A DNA stretch of 64,000 bases from Nymphalis io (taxonomy: Eukaryota > Arthropoda > Insecta > Lepidoptera > Nymphalidae), in NCBI RefSeq assembly GCF_905147045.1, contig NC_065903.1, positions 4,650,001-4,714,000 of the forward strand, read 5' to 3'. Shown here in pieces: positions 49,046 to 61,588 of this stretch. How positions within the stretch are numbered: position 1 is the first letter of the stretch; each line of letters starts with the position of its first letter. Below the pieces are notes generated by a model. The model did not search any database, was not told the origin of the DNA, and saw nothing but the letters and a program-made list of their open reading frames with translations. The position numbers were made by a program, and so were the translations under genes.

Positions 49046-51980
49046 GTTAAAATTTTATTTGTTAAATTATTTACCTACTACTATCAATATTAGGTATAAC
49101 TAGTTGTCTATAATATCGATAATCAAAAAGTTTTTATTTTTATAACTGTGATATAAAGGTCAAATGACGTATTCTGAGAATTATTATATTTTGACTGCAC
49201 ATTTTTTATTGATTATTTTTTTGTATTTAAACAAAGCTTTATTTTTATAAGCTTTTGCTCAGGTAACTTAATTTACAGGGACGTATATAAAATTATTTTA
49301 AACTTTTTATTGATAATAATGGTATGCCATTAACATAATTTATTTATCTAGAAATGACAGATAAATTTGTATTAAAAGTATATTATTTCACTTGCTAATG
49401 TTTTTGAATTTTAATAAATATCTCTTCCATATATTTTCTTAAATAAGGATTGTAGGTATATGAAATTAATACAAATCATTGCTCACTTTTCCTATTGACA
49501 TGGAATTGGTTGATTCCTCAATTATGCTTCCCCTTTAAATTGTGAATATTAATTTATTACTCAACTCTTTCATTTAACAAATTGAATGTCAAGGTCATTC
49601 TAGAATCTAGATGTTGTTTTTATTAAATTATCTGTGAATAGTTTTTGAAAAATTCCAATTTTAATACAATAGTCCCGGCTTTGCAGGAATAAAATTAGTG
49701 TCTACATAAAACGTTTAAATATCATAATAGGTAGGTAGGAACATATAGCTACATTGGTTTACACGGCTTACGCCAATAAATATCTTAGTCGGCATAATTT
49801 TTTTCATTAACAATCACCGTCACATTTCAGCCATGTTACAAAATAAAATTAATAAATTACATTATCATGAATCACTCCGTTCGGTATTTTTTGAGTTTAT
49901 TCCGTTCAATCAAATATTAAGAGTTAAGACAGATATAAAAATTAATACAATAAGTGTATAGTGTATTTATTAAACTCTCAATTCGTTCGGCGTAAATATA
50001 ATTTAAGATTTTTTCATGTTTGTATTAACCTATTTCATGATAAATAATATAATCAATTTCTTTGTCAATATTTATCAGAATCCTTAAATAAATATTGTTT
50101 ATTCATTGAACATCCAAACAACTTGAGTTCATTTGTTATTTTCAAATACAAGAATTTAAAATATTCACTAGAAAGAACTACCTTAAAGCCATCCAAGACG
50201 TTGAATGTATATGAGTTATTGTGAATTTGTATATATTATTATGTACTTTAATTATCATAGTTTAAATCTTAACCCGCAAGAATCCAATTTTTTTTCAGCT
50301 GTCAATGTCAAATATTACGTTGTCAACAAACCAAAGCCGTCAGCCACACAGCCATGTGGTTATCGAAAGTTATGATATTATTTTGAAATCATTGCATGAA
50401 CCAAAAAGCTATTTATCGAAAAGTTTCATATAATATTAAAATAAATAATATATAGTTTAATGTACCATTCTTACGTTTCTTTACAAAATGTCTGACGGTC
50501 AATTCAGTGATTATGAAGAAGATATTATATCAAAGACTGTTAAATCAGTACGGGTATGTATATTTAAGTAATTATAGCTTTATTTGAAAAAAATAAATAT
50601 ATTTATTTTATAGACATTTATCCCCACCATAATAAATATAATTTTTTGATTTAGTAGTTTTGAAATGTATTTTTGTTTCTTATGTTAAAATTTTATTTGT
50701 TAAATTATTTACCTACTACTATCAATATTAGGTATAACTAGTTGTCTATAATATCGATAATCAAAAAGTTTTTATTTTTATAACTGTGATATAAAGGTCA
50801 AATGACGTATTCTGAGAATTATTATATTTTGACTGCACATTTTTTATTGATTATTTTTTTGTATTTAAACAAAGCTTTATTTTTATAAGCTTTTGCTCAG
50901 GTAACTTAATTTACAGGGACGTATATAAAATTATTTTAAACTTTTTATTGATAATAATGGTATGCCATTAACATAATTTATTTATCTAGAAATGACAGAT
51001 AAATTTGTATTAAAAGTATATTATTTCACTTGCTAATGTTTTTGAATTTTAATAAATATCTCTTCCATATATTTTCTTAAATAAGGATTGTAGGTATATG
51101 AAATTAATACAAATCATTGCTCACTTTTCCTATTGACATGGAATTGGTTGATTCCTCAATTATGCTTCCCCTTTAAATTGTGAATATTAATTTATTACTC
51201 AACTCTTTCATTTAACAAATTGAATGTCAAGGTCATTCTAGAATCTAGATGTTGTTTTTATTAAATTATCTGTGAATAGTTTTTGAAAAATTCCAATTTT
51301 AATACAATAGTCCCGGCTTTGCAGGAATAAAATTAGTGTCTACATAAAACGTTTAAATATCATAATAGGTAGGTAGGAACATATAGCTACATTGGTTTAC
51401 ACGGCTTACGCCAATAAATATCTTAGTCGGCATAATTTTTTTCATTAACAATCACCGTCACATTTCAGCCATGTTACAAAATAAAATTAATAAATTACAT
51501 TATCATGAATCACTCCGTTCGGTATTTTTTGAGTTTATTCCGTTCAATCAAATATTAAGAGTTAAGACAGATATAAAAATTAATACAATAAGTGTATAGT
51601 GTATTTATTAAACTCTCAATTCGTTCGGCGTAAATATAATTTAAGATTTTTTCATGTTTGTATTAACCTATTTCATGATAAATAATATAATCAATTTCTT
51701 TGTCAATATTTATCGAAAAGTTTCATATAATATTAAAATAAATAATATATAGTTTAATGTACCATTCTTACGTTTCTTTACAAAATGTCTGACGGTCAAT
51801 TCAGTGATTATGAAGAAGATATTATATCAAAGACTGTTAAATCAGTACGGGTATGTATATTTAAGTAATTATAGCTTTATTTGAAAAAAATAAATATATT
51901 TATTTTATAGACATTTATCCCCACCATAATAAATATAATTTTTTGATTTAGTAGTTTTGAAATGTATTTTTGTTTCTTAT
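49046..51980. repeat. Tandem duplication carrying the RIO1 first exon
   Basis: Unit 1 is 49046-50683 and unit 2 is 50684-51980. They share a 1031-bp segment (49046-50076 and 50684-51714) and a 266-bp segment including the first coding exon (50418-50683 and 51715-51980), with no difference that I can see. Unit 1 has an extra 341 bp (50077-50417) between the two segments. The junctions share the microhomology 'tttatc', so unit 2 looks like a deletion derivative. Confidence 0.92.
50488..50553 (+). CDS. RIOK1: RIO1 first coding exon, upstream copy
   Basis: 22 codons (MSDGQFSDYEEDIISKTVKS then VR) with donor GTATGT, identical to the downstream copy 51785-51850. It would splice to the same second exon (52057), because a first exon has no acceptor to receive the upstream donor. 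Only this copy is preceded by the extra 341 bp (50077-50417), which may contain the original promoter. Confidence 0.8.
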
Positions 51981-54900
51981 GTTCTTACAGACTGATTTAA
52001 CTGTCGTTATAAAAATAACACGTATTTATAAATTTAAATGAATTGTTTTCTTATAGTTTGCAGAGGAGCCACAAATTAAGCAAATAAGTAGTGGAGATGA
52101 TGAACTGGACTCTGATGATTATTTCTATGATTCAGATGAAGAAACAAATGTGACGAAAAAGAGCGATCATTTTAACCAACAGAATCCTAGTACAAAAGTT
52201 ATATCGTACCAGCCCAGTGAAAAACTTTTCAAAAAATATGTCAACAAAATAAATGTAGATAAATATGAACCATTGAATGAACGCTCTCAAAAATTCATGG
52301 AACTTAATGATCGAAAATATGATAATGATAGAGTTAGAATAAGAGATAAACATGACAGAGCCACTGCGGAACAGGTTATGGATCCTCGGACAAAAATGAT
52401 TCTATTTAAGCTCTTAAATAGAGGAATTATTAATGAAATTAATGGATGTATTTCTACAGGCAAGGAGGCTAACGTCTACCATGCAACTTCGAAAGATGGA
52501 AGAGATTTTGCTGTTAAAATTTTTAAAACATCTATACTAGTGTTTAAAGATAGAGATAAGTATGTATCGGGAGAATACCGTTTCAGAAATGGTTATTGTA
52601 GGTCGAATCCTCGTAAAATGGTTAAAACATGGGCAGAAAAGGAAATGAGGAATCTTGTTAGGTTATATAATGCAAAATTAAATGTTCCAGAACCAATAAT
52701 TTTAAGAAGTCATGTATTAGTCATGACATTCATGGGTGAAAATGGCTGGCCGTCACCTAAATTGAAGGATGTAGAAATTACACAGTCAACCGCCCGATCT
52801 TTGTACCGGGAATGCATTACAATGATGTGGAAAATGTTCAATATTTGTAAATTGGTTCACGCAGACTTATCAGAATTCAATTTACTATACCATAATGGAA
52901 ATGTTGTTGTAATAGACGTGTCACAGTCAGTGGAACACGATCATCCCCATGCGTTTGAATTTTTGAGAAAAGATTGCACTAATATTTCTGATTTCTTTAG
53001 GAAAAAGGGTGTTGCTACATTGACTGTGAAGGAATTGTTTGATTTTATAACAGATGCATCTATTAATGAAAGTAATTTAGAGGAATGTCTAGAAAAACTC
53101 TCTGAGAAAGTAGCATCAAGAGATTTTGAAGAAATGACGGCTCAAGAGCAAATCGAAGAAGAGGCCTTTAAGAATGTTTATATTCCAAAAAGATTAACAG
53201 AGGTAAGGAATATTACAATATTCGTTTTTTGTTTTAAATAACTTTAAGAAATGAAATCAAACAATTCTTTATTCACTCTTTAAAATCGCCAATGTTACAG
53301 TTGTTGAAATGGTGAATTAAATGTAAATTTACCACTGATTTGATTTCAGAAACAAGTACCGAGGGGTTCTGCATTGTATATACTAAAAAAACCACCATTT
53401 ATAAATTTTAATTGAGCAGACTTGAATCATTATTCATTTTGGAGTTATGTACTTGGATGTATAGTAAGGGAAACAAATACACCAACAAATTTAACTGACT
53501 TTAAATAAAAGTCTATACCATATTCCAATAGGAATAGTAAACACTAACATACTGGACATATACATAGACTGGATTTACATTATCAATCCATATGATAATG
53601 ATACCTTCTCCTCAAAAAGAGGAGAGGAGGCCTTTAGCCCAGCAGTGGGACATTCACAGGCTGTTACGGATATGATAATGATAATAACTCGAGTATATTA
53701 TATGTTACAAACAGCACTTGTTTAATATAATATATTTATTTGTAATACCACAATACATAATCTAGTTATACACACTTTAATTTTAATTCTGAAATGTAAA
53801 TTTTTCACACATTCCTAATGAATCCATGACAGCCTGTAAATGTCCCACTGCTGGGCTAAAGGCCTCCTCTCCTCTTTTTGAGGAGAAGGCTTGGAGCCTA
53901 ATCCACCATGCTTCAGTGAAAGGAATACACATGCAGGTTTCCTCACGATGTTTTCCTTCACCGTAAAGCACGACATGAATTATAATCACAAATTAAGCAC
54001 ATGATAATTCAGTGGTACTTGCCCGGGTTTGACACTATGATCATCGGTTAAGATTTCGCGTTTTTACCACTGGGCCATCCTGGCTTTCCTAATGAATATT
54101 ACAGATTATTCTAGATTTTAACCAATAATTTAATATCAAATCAAGATAAAAGTTCTCTATTTATCCTTACTTGTCCTATAATTGGAATAGACTACATAAT
54201 TTCGACAGAAATAAAAAATAATAAATAGTTATAACTTGTTCTAATTATTAATGTTTATAAAATAATAATAATCAATTCAATAGGTAATCAATTATGAAAG
54301 AGATATTACCAAAGCGAAGAAAGGTGACACGGCCGACCTAATATACAAGAAAATAGCCGGCTTCAATGAAGATTTCACTGGAACTGTGAACAAACCAGAC
54401 ATTTTGCAAGACGATGAATTGTCTGGGACTGGTTCTGAATATAGTTCAGATGATGATGAAGACGATGATGCTAGTAAGTTACTAGTTTATAATTTTATTT
54501 ATGATGGGTATTGAAATGCCTACATTGTATTGATGCTGTTGATTTTTTTCATATTTATTTATAATATGTAGAAGGACTGGCATATAGGCCACCAGGCCTT
54601 TTATCATGTGTCTCAGTATCAAGTTTCAATTAATTACCAATGAGTTGTAAACTTTTGCCTTTTCTCTTCTACGTGGTGTGCGTTATATGTTGCACATATT
54701 ATACCTTAAAGAATGCTTTAAATTTCATAGATATATAAGCAAACCCAATCTGGATTTTAAGGAGGGCAAAAAAGTTATAACCCTTTATGCCTACATTCCT
54801 TTATTTATTGGCAGATTTACACATATTCTAAGTATATTTTTATTTTAATTTATTAATTTTTTATTCATCGTTTTTTTTTTTTGTAACTTGATTGTTTTTA

Positions 54901-55600
54901 TTGTGCTATAATGTACATGTTGCCTTATTGTTCATGCAGTTATCACCTGTAGATGAGGTACCACTTCTTTTATATTTTATTTTATGAACTGTGTGCTATC
55001 ATGTATCTGTGTGTACTTTGTTGGTGATCTAATAAATAAATAAATAAATATAGGCAGCTGAATTTTTCCCTTTTGCCTTACTTTATGAACTCACATTTTG
55101 TCATTCCAAAATGCAAAATAAAATGGAATATACAGCTGCTGCTGCGGATTTTTCTGCAATTCCATAAACAATTATCTTTCCACAATCCAAAAGTAGGAAG
55201 ACACCTTTATAATATTAGTCAATGTCGCATGTCACTATCTATTTCATAATAATAGTTTTACTGCTTATATGTCGTACAATAAAGTATTAAATGAATAACT
55301 TACTGCTAGACTGAATTTAATTATAATCCAGTCCATAATTCAGGTTCGATATGTATATCATTTGTCAATTTTTTAAATTTACAATATTAATAAATGTTAG
55401 TAATTAAATATTGTTCTAAAAATTGCTTTGTTGTTATTTCAGAAACGAAATTCAAAAACAGCGCACGTCCAAGAGACGAGTCACCGAACAGTAAGAAGGC
55501 AAGAAAGAAAGCCGTTAAAGAAGAGAAGGCTGAAAAAAGAAAAACTAAAACGAAGAAACATATTAAAAAGAAAAGAGACAAAGGTGCTTGTAAGAAATAA
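51785..55600 (+). CDS. RIOK1: RIO1 serine/threonine kinase (519 aa)
   Basis: An atypical protein kinase/ATPase of cytoplasmic 40S ribosome maturation. Exons: 51785-51850 (or the identical 50488-50553), 52057-53202, 54284-54473, 55443-55600; total 1560 bp in frame. Conserved features: the ATP-binding loop STGKEANVYHA (from about residue 155), Lys 176 in AVKIFK, the RIO1-specific VFKDRDKYVSGEYRFRNGY, the hinge VLVMTFMGENGWPSP, the catalytic Asp 292 in HADLSEFN, the metal-binding Asp 309 in IDVSQSVEHDHPHA, and a C-terminal acidic stretch (SSDDDEDDD) followed by a Lys-rich tail. The start Met opens an acidic N-terminus, as usual in the family. All key residues are present, so the protein should be active. 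The odd feature is the duplicated first exon. Confidence 0.95.
53590..53683 (+). repeat. 66-bp SINE-A 3' fragment with 14-bp target duplication
   Basis: The insert 53604-53669 consists only of the SINE-A terminal part ('ccttctcctcaaaaagagga' to 'cacaggctgttacgg'). It lies between copies of 'atatgataatgata' (53590-53603 and 53670-53683). It is in the RIO1 intron between exons 53202 and 54284. Confidence 0.88.
53827..54087 (-). repeat. SINE-A copy with internal deletion, in RIO1 intron
   Basis: Antisense copy with the terminal segment at the left and the tRNA-like head at the right. About 40 bp around 53905-53925 is deleted or replaced relative to complete copies. Confidence 0.8.
54560..55060 (+). 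repeat. LINE 3'-end-like repeat with AATAAATAAA tail, in RIO1 intron
   Basis: Sequence such as 'ggcatataggccaccaggcc' and 'tgtactttgttggtgatcta', ending in (AATA)n at 55029-55051, looks like the 3' UTR of a non-LTR element. No coding part is seen, and family and left border are uncertain. Confidence 0.45.
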
Positions 55601-55810
55601 CGGAAATATTCAAGAAATTATTACAATAGCTCATAATTTAACAAAAACAATGAATGATGTCGAGTCTTCTCAACTATTAGTGTGCATTGGTTATTTTTAG
55701 TCATCCTTTAGACACAAGCAATGAACTCCATGTTCAATCTTTTTTTTTATTTATTTCACATATTAACTAGGCAGACTGGAAAATGAGGTATCGAGTAAGT
55801 GATAATCATA

Positions 55811-55940
55811 GACATTGACATTGACATCATTGGGAACTAAGATGTCATGCCCCTCGTGCCTGTAGGAACACTGGCTCGGCAATCACCCGTCAAACCTGAA
55901 CACAACAATACTAAATATTGCTATTTAGCGTAGAATATAT
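55811..55940 (-). repeat. SINE-B fragment, antisense
   Basis: Read on the minus strand, the central part of SINE-B is present: 'tagtattgttgtgttcaggt', 'tacaggcacgaggggcatg' and 'acatcttagttcccaa'. Both ends are missing. Confidence 0.65.
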
Positions 55941-56919
55941 AATGGAAAAGTGGAAAAACCAAGACAGACTTCAAGTAGGACAAAATCAAGTAGGATATTT
56001 TTTACTAATCTTTGGCAAAATAAAAGGTTAGCATAATTCGAAGCCATTAGAGAAATAAAAGTCACGGTAATCGTTTTTATGTTTAAAAATTTTAGGTAAA
56101 TCGTATTTGTCACAGAGTATCAATGAAATAACATAACCCTTATCAAAATAAATAACATTTTTATTTTGAATATCCTCTGTAATAAAATTGCATTTCACAT
56201 TTTGTAATTGGGACCAAGATGTACATATGTACTCTATAATAATATATGTTTATATATAATTATTTAAAATAATGCCACAAATTACATTGTCACTTTTGCG
56301 TGTGCGAAGCTCGACGTCAGTTAGCTAAAAAAAAGGAATACTTATAATGTACAATAAATAATAATTGAGTTGATTTAAGACGTTTCATTTGTTATATTAA
56401 AACCTTTTTGATAATCGAATATAAAAAAAAACATTTCGTGGTAAAAGTTAAAATATGCAATTTCGTATTCATTCTCTTTTTGCTCCTGAACTATTTATAA
56501 GAAGATTTGTTGACCTCAATATATTGAATGATACAACAACAACCGAATCTCAAGCTTATTTTTGCAAACTATTTTTTTTTTCTGGCGTGTATCTACGTAA
56601 CTTGAGCGCAAAATATTCTGCCAATGTCACATATAAAAAACACATGAGATCAATGGGTATCAAATTTTGAAGTATTTAATAATTAGAAACTATGTACTAC
56701 AGTAGATACATATGTAGAACAAAATTAATTAATTAATTGTAAAATATATTTCATAATACTTTAATATTTTTTTTTACCATTTATGTATCACTCACTATCG
56801 TCCGAGTTTGTGCGTTAGTTGTGAGTTTTTTCGGTAATGCCTAATAAAGCGCTCATATTACATTATTTATAACTACATATTATACAACAAAGTCCGGATA
56901 CGGAATTTTCATACGGTTG

Positions 56920-57162
56920 TCAGCCCGGGCAAGCACCGCTGAATTTTCATGTGCTTAATTTGTGATTATAACTCATCTCGTGCTTTACGGTGAAGGAAAA
57001 CATCGTGAGGAAATCTGCATGTGTCTAATTTTACCGTAATTCTGCCACGTGTATTCCACTAACCCGCATTGGAGTAGCGTGGTGGAATAAGCTCCAAACT
57101 ATGGCCTCAAAAAGGGAGAGGAGGCCTTAGCCCAGCAGTGGGACATTCACAGGCTGTTACGA
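56920..57162 (+). repeat. SINE-A copy, head truncated
   Basis: It starts at the end of the tRNA-like head ('gcccgggcaagcaccgctga') and continues to the standard end 'cagcagtgggacattcacag' plus 'gctgttacg'. Confidence 0.85.
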
Positions 57163-58895
57163 GACGAGTTATTATTGTTCACGACGATTGATTGATTGAT
57201 TATTTAAGTGTGTTTATTGGTTGTGTCTATTATATTAATTATGAACGCTCCTGCGACTGTTAATTAATTAAATAATTAGCTTGCAGATCATAATTATATT
57301 TATTGTTAACACCTTAAATGCCCAGAGCTCAGTTTTTTTTCTGTATTGCATTGATTTAACAACACATTAATTTTTAAATATCTAATTGGATATACAACCA
57401 GTGATATATATTTACTAAATGTTTTGTATATAACAAAAGCATAATTACATCCGGTAAATAATACTTTGCTTACTTAACTTGAAACTGAAAAAAAAACTTT
57501 AATATTTACACTATGTATTTTGAATAAAATTTTTAATCTTATTTTTGTTTCGTTATAAACAAAGGTGGGTATATATTTTTTTTTTTGTAAAGATATAAAT
57601 AGGTTTAGGTTTTGTATAATAAAAAGATTTTATATATTTAAATAATTTGTTTAATTTATAAAAGTAGAAAAGATATTTACATATTGTGTTTATAAATTAC
57701 TCAGCAAACTAGGAATAATAATAATAAAGCCTTAAATACTTTAATGTTTATACTTATTCTATTAAGTAATATCATTTCATTAACCTCATGGAATATGAAC
57801 CAGTAGTTAACTACATAGCAAAATTACAGATAATTTTTTGTGTCTAAAAACTGTTTTTCTAACAGTACTTATTGACGCCCATTCTCAATATTACATTAAT
57901 CAAGTAATCTACTCATAAAAGCCCCGTAACAATTAATTGAATTGATATTTAATGAATTTACAAGTTATTCTATTAAATAATATTTTTAGTGATAATATTG
58001 CTATTATGTTTTCAATATTTTTTAATTACAGTCAAATACATAAGGTATTAATTTTGACAGTCTGATCAAAACAAAATAATCACCTTTTAATAATTAAAAT
58101 ATTAATTTAAAAAATCCAGCAGTGAATACGAAGTACATTTCGTTTGACAAGAGCGACGACTGCATTAAATCATCGTATAGATAAAAAGTGCGACAGAAAA
58201 AAGGTCTTCTTACTAGGTAGTAAGTACATTCACCATCAATTAGATGTATATTAATAATTTTAGACACTTTTAAGAAAAGCAGGACCGAAATATCGCATAA
58301 GTACACAAGACAATATTAAATTAAAAAAAAAAAAAAACCTTCATATGACTTAAGTCTACCAAATATTCAATGCATATATTTTTAATTTGGTCTGCGTCGC
58401 AGTTAACGCTATTATTTTTATTATATTTCTTTTTTCACACACTCAATCCACCCACATACCTATGTAACTTGTCATGCCCATTCACGCTCGAAAAATTGTC
58501 TCACTCATGCTCTTAAAGAACGAATCGAAAGGTAGAAAGTAAAATCATCCAAATTTTCGTAACGTCTCGTATAGTTTGTGTATAATATTTTACAATAGGC
58601 AGAATTATTCCAACTTCATTTTTAATTGTTTACTTAGACCAATATTCCAGCAAATTGATGTTTACTTAGACCAAATCTATTATTAATTCGTTTAAACAAT
58701 AATAAAAAAATCTTTGGCTAGAGATATTCCCTATTACAGAATGCATTGGAGACACATTTTAAATTACGATAACATTAAATTAATCTATCACATACATAAA
58801 ACAGCATGTAATGTCCTCCCATTTGATTAGAACATAGAATTACTAATAAGTACGTATCACACTAAATCACATTGTATATTTTAATATTTTGTAAA

Positions 58896-61214
58896 TCACG
58901 TAGCAAAGCGATATCTAAGACCCATAAAGCAGAGGAATCTTACTGATAACAGGATGCTTACCATTATAAGAATTTCTAGCCAGACTGAACTGTTTTCTAT
59001 ATCTAAATATTGTAATAGAACGTCTGGTTTTGCGAAATGGCAGTAGACGTCATCACATTCCAAAGGTTTTCTACCAAAGCCAAAAACTGTAAGTACCATA
59101 GCGACTACGCCACATCTGATGAAAGAGGTCTTCATGATAATGTTCATGAGCAGAGGGATCCTGTGGGCGAAGTCGAAGCCGTAGATGGCGAGACCAAGGA
59201 ATGGTGCGATGGCAGCTGGGCCGATTGCACAGCCATTCTGAAATTAGTTAATAATACGAATAAGAAATACGAATAATATACTTATTTTAAATCGTCTGAT
59301 CGATTATCTTTCATACATTTGTAACTAGATACATATATAACTTAATACATTGTAGTAAAACAGCAGTACTTGGTATTGTTGTGTTCCGCCTTAAAGTGTG
59401 TTGAGCCAGTGTAATTACAGGTACAAGGGACATAACATCTTAGTACCCAGGGTTGGTGACGCATTGGCGATGTTAGCGATGGTTAACATTTTTTACAATG
59501 CCAATGTCTATGGGCGTTGGTGATCACTTACCATCAGGTGGCCCATATGCTCGACCTCTTACCTATTACATAAAAAATCTCATATTTTAAATACGAGTTG
59601 TATATATAAAATAACTTACCCTCACACTGAAAACCGATCCGATCGCCATACCGAGTCCCTCAGACACCAAGGAAACGATGTTGCCAACAATACAGAAGAC
59701 TATAAATCTCGCAGCACTGAAGGGTACTCCTACCATGAAGAACACGATCGTGCAAAATATCATGTTCAAGGTAACTTGGACTGGCAATTTTGACACCGTC
59801 AAAGCAGCATAGTACGGTACGAGGCTGTACCAGCTGTTGAAATGTTCTTTCTTCACTAGCTTTACTTCCTCAGGATCTAAAAAAGCAATATGTATGATAA
59901 TATCGAGATCTACATAACATTGTTATCAAATAGTTTCCGAATGCGTGTGGGCCCCCGCATTCGGAAACGCAGATTTTAGGTACCTTATGTTCATTTCTGT
60001 ACCCCTGACAACGTGCATGCAAAATTTCATGATGATCGGTTAAGTAGTTAAGACGTGAAAGCGTAACAAACAAACACACTTTCGCATTTATAATAGAACA
60101 TCAAAAAAAACCAAACGAATTCCAATAATATTGTACATAGATGTTGAGCAATATGAAACAAGATAAATTATTAAATTTGAAAATCAAAAATCGAATTAAA
60201 TTTAACCGATCATTACTAAAATATCTTATAAATTATTCGGTAAAGTCGTATTAATAACCTAATATGTGCAATTGAAAAAAATATTCATTTGAATAATATT
60301 TTAATTTAATTATTAATATTTTATAATAAATCTATGTAAAACATGTTTTTCTTATAATGTACAAAACAAATTGCAAAGCTTAGATTTTTTTAAATGAAAT
60401 TCTAATTTAATTTGACTTCTAATTTAATAATTAATATAAATTATAATTGTTCGCAATGTAATCGCTCCAATTTCTATTACGAGCTTATAATTAAAAAATC
60501 GTTAAGTTATAGTCGTATAATAAGCAGTTTTATTATTCCCGTCATAAATACGTAGGTGTGAAGTTGACATATTTATAGAAGATAAAACAGCATACAAATT
60601 TTAAAATTATTTAAATACAAATAGTTATTCTTACCTTGAAGTGTATACACGTATTATATTTATTATATTTTTTTTACAAATAATTATAATGAATACCATC
60701 CATTTTAAATGGTAAGTTAAAAAATATTGGGCATCATCCACTCGTTAGCTATTCTACCGACAAAAATCAATAGTTGTTTTATAGTTATATGCTTAGAGGG
60801 TGAGTAAGGCAGCATAAATACAGGAGACCCTCTTAGGATGGTCATCCGGAGTCCGAGATGGCTCAAACTTCGAGGCAGAGTTTAATAATGGCCCCCACGT
60901 CTGGCTGTATAGGCCAGTAGGCCAACAGCATATACACAATTAAGAAAAAAAACTTATTTCCCATGGTGGCGACCCATTGTTTTACTATCTATGGGCGATA
61001 GTGAGTGATGAAAAATAAAAGTTAAGTGAAAAAGAACGTTGATACTCACATACAAGCACTGGTACCATGATTTGCGTATACGAAAAGAATATCACAAGAC
61101 CAACGCACATCTTTAAGTGGTTGAACATTTGTGAGCCGTCGTTAGCCGTACCGAAGAAACAAAGGCCTATTAACACAGCGCACATCACGTGGTGTATGGT
61201 TTGGATCCATAATG
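58896..61214 (-). CDS. ABCG-family half-transporter, C-terminal transmembrane part (partial)
   Basis: The last three exons of an ATP-binding-cassette subfamily G membrane transporter: 61214-61050, 59876-59620, 59237-58896, joined in matching phases (1, then 0). The 5' part, with the nucleotide-binding domain, must lie beyond the window end. Visible: the GLCFFGTANDGSQ segment of the membrane domain, PVLVYPEEVKLVKKEHFNSWYSL (the conserved ABCG 'FP.E...REH.N.WYS' block), hydrophobic helices, the large extracellular loop with conserved Cys (LECDDVYCHFAKPDVLLQYL), and a final helix ending RYRFAT. Family members export sterols, lipids, pigment precursors or xenobiotics; the cargo cannot be read from this part. 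ABCG1/ABCG4-like insect genes are the best guess. Confidence 0.9.
59352..59578 (+). repeat. SINE-B copy in ABCG intron, 5'-truncated
   Basis: It begins at 'aaaacagcagtacttggtat' and includes 'attacaggtacaagggacat', 'atggttaacattttttacaa' and 'cttaccatcaggtggcccat', ending in an A-rich tail. It lies 42 bp from the donor of the exon at 59620. Confidence 0.82.
59934..59970. repeat. Short palindrome with 13-bp arms
   Basis: 'gtttccgaatgcg' and its exact reverse complement 'cgcattcggaaac' are separated by about 10 bases of G/C. It lies in the ABCG intron just before the dispersed module at 59989. Confidence 0.75.
59989..60094. repeat. Interspersed module, copy 3
   Basis: 'caaaatttcatgatgatcgg', 'agtagttaagacgtgaaagc' and 'actttcgcatttataataga' define this module. 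The copies at 37575 and 41450 share these blocks. It resembles the end of a dispersed transposon; family not recognised. Confidence 0.5.
60729..61005 (+). repeat. SINE-B copy, degraded, with an internal insertion
   Basis: The 5' part ('ccactcgttagctattctac', 'gagggtgagtaaggc') and the 3' part ('ccatggtggcgacccattg', 'tctatgggcgatagtg') are separated by about 125 bp of other sequence (60820-60945). It lies in the ABCG intron and touches the exon donor region at 61050. Confidence 0.5.
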
Positions 61215-61288
61215 CTAAAAAAAACGGTTTATAAGTTATAATTTAAATAGATCATGAAATTCAACAAGAAGAAATACAAAAATGTAAA

Positions 61289-61555
61289 AACATCCTACTG
61301 CTGGGCTAAGGCCTTCTCTCCCTTTTAGTAGAAGGTTTCTTATTCCACAAGACTTCTCCAATGCGGTTTGGTGGATACACATGTAGTGAGTATGAATTGC
61401 AGTGAAACAAGACATTTCCTCATGCAGGGTTTTTCACAATGTTTTCCTTCACCGCCGAGCACGAGATGAATTATATACACAAATTAGGCACGTGAGACAT
61501 CTGTGGTTTATGCCTGGGTCTGAACGCGTGATATTCAGTTAAAAACAATTTCGAT
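61289..61555 (-). repeat. SINE-A copy, diverged
   Basis: Antisense: 'ctactgctgggctaaggcct' at the left; 'gccgagcacgagatgaatta' and an eroded head at the right. Confidence 0.7.
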
Positions 61556-61588
61556 AGTTTGGACTTTATAATAATAATAATAATATCC

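Larger units (their letters stand above)
44376..50487. other. Intergenic region between decarboxylase and RIO1
   Basis: The two genes are divergently transcribed. The region contains an RTE-type LINE tail (44890-45003), a dead LINE RT fragment (about 45330-45910), AT microsatellites (46504-46604), SINE-B and SINE-A copies, and the first copy of the duplicated RIO1 upstream region from 49046. The stretch 47980-49045 is AT-rich with nothing I can support. Confidence 0.6.
55601..58895. other. Intergenic region between RIO1 and the ABCG gene
   Basis: The two genes converge here, so both 3' UTRs lie in this stretch. It contains a SINE-B fragment (55811-55940) and a SINE-A copy (56920-57162). Elsewhere it is AT-rich with only short open frames and no recognisable protein. 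Confidence 0.6.

Noticed and set aside
53345..53420. Extra RIO1 exon after a 'gatttcag' acceptor
   Set aside because: The direct join 53202 to 54284 keeps the frame and gives the conserved LTEV-NYERD run of RIO1; the extra piece would interrupt it and reaches a stop.
56455..56670. 71-residue plus-strand frame between RIO1 and ABCG
   Set aside because: AT-rich, no recognisable domain and no splice context; about what chance gives at this composition.
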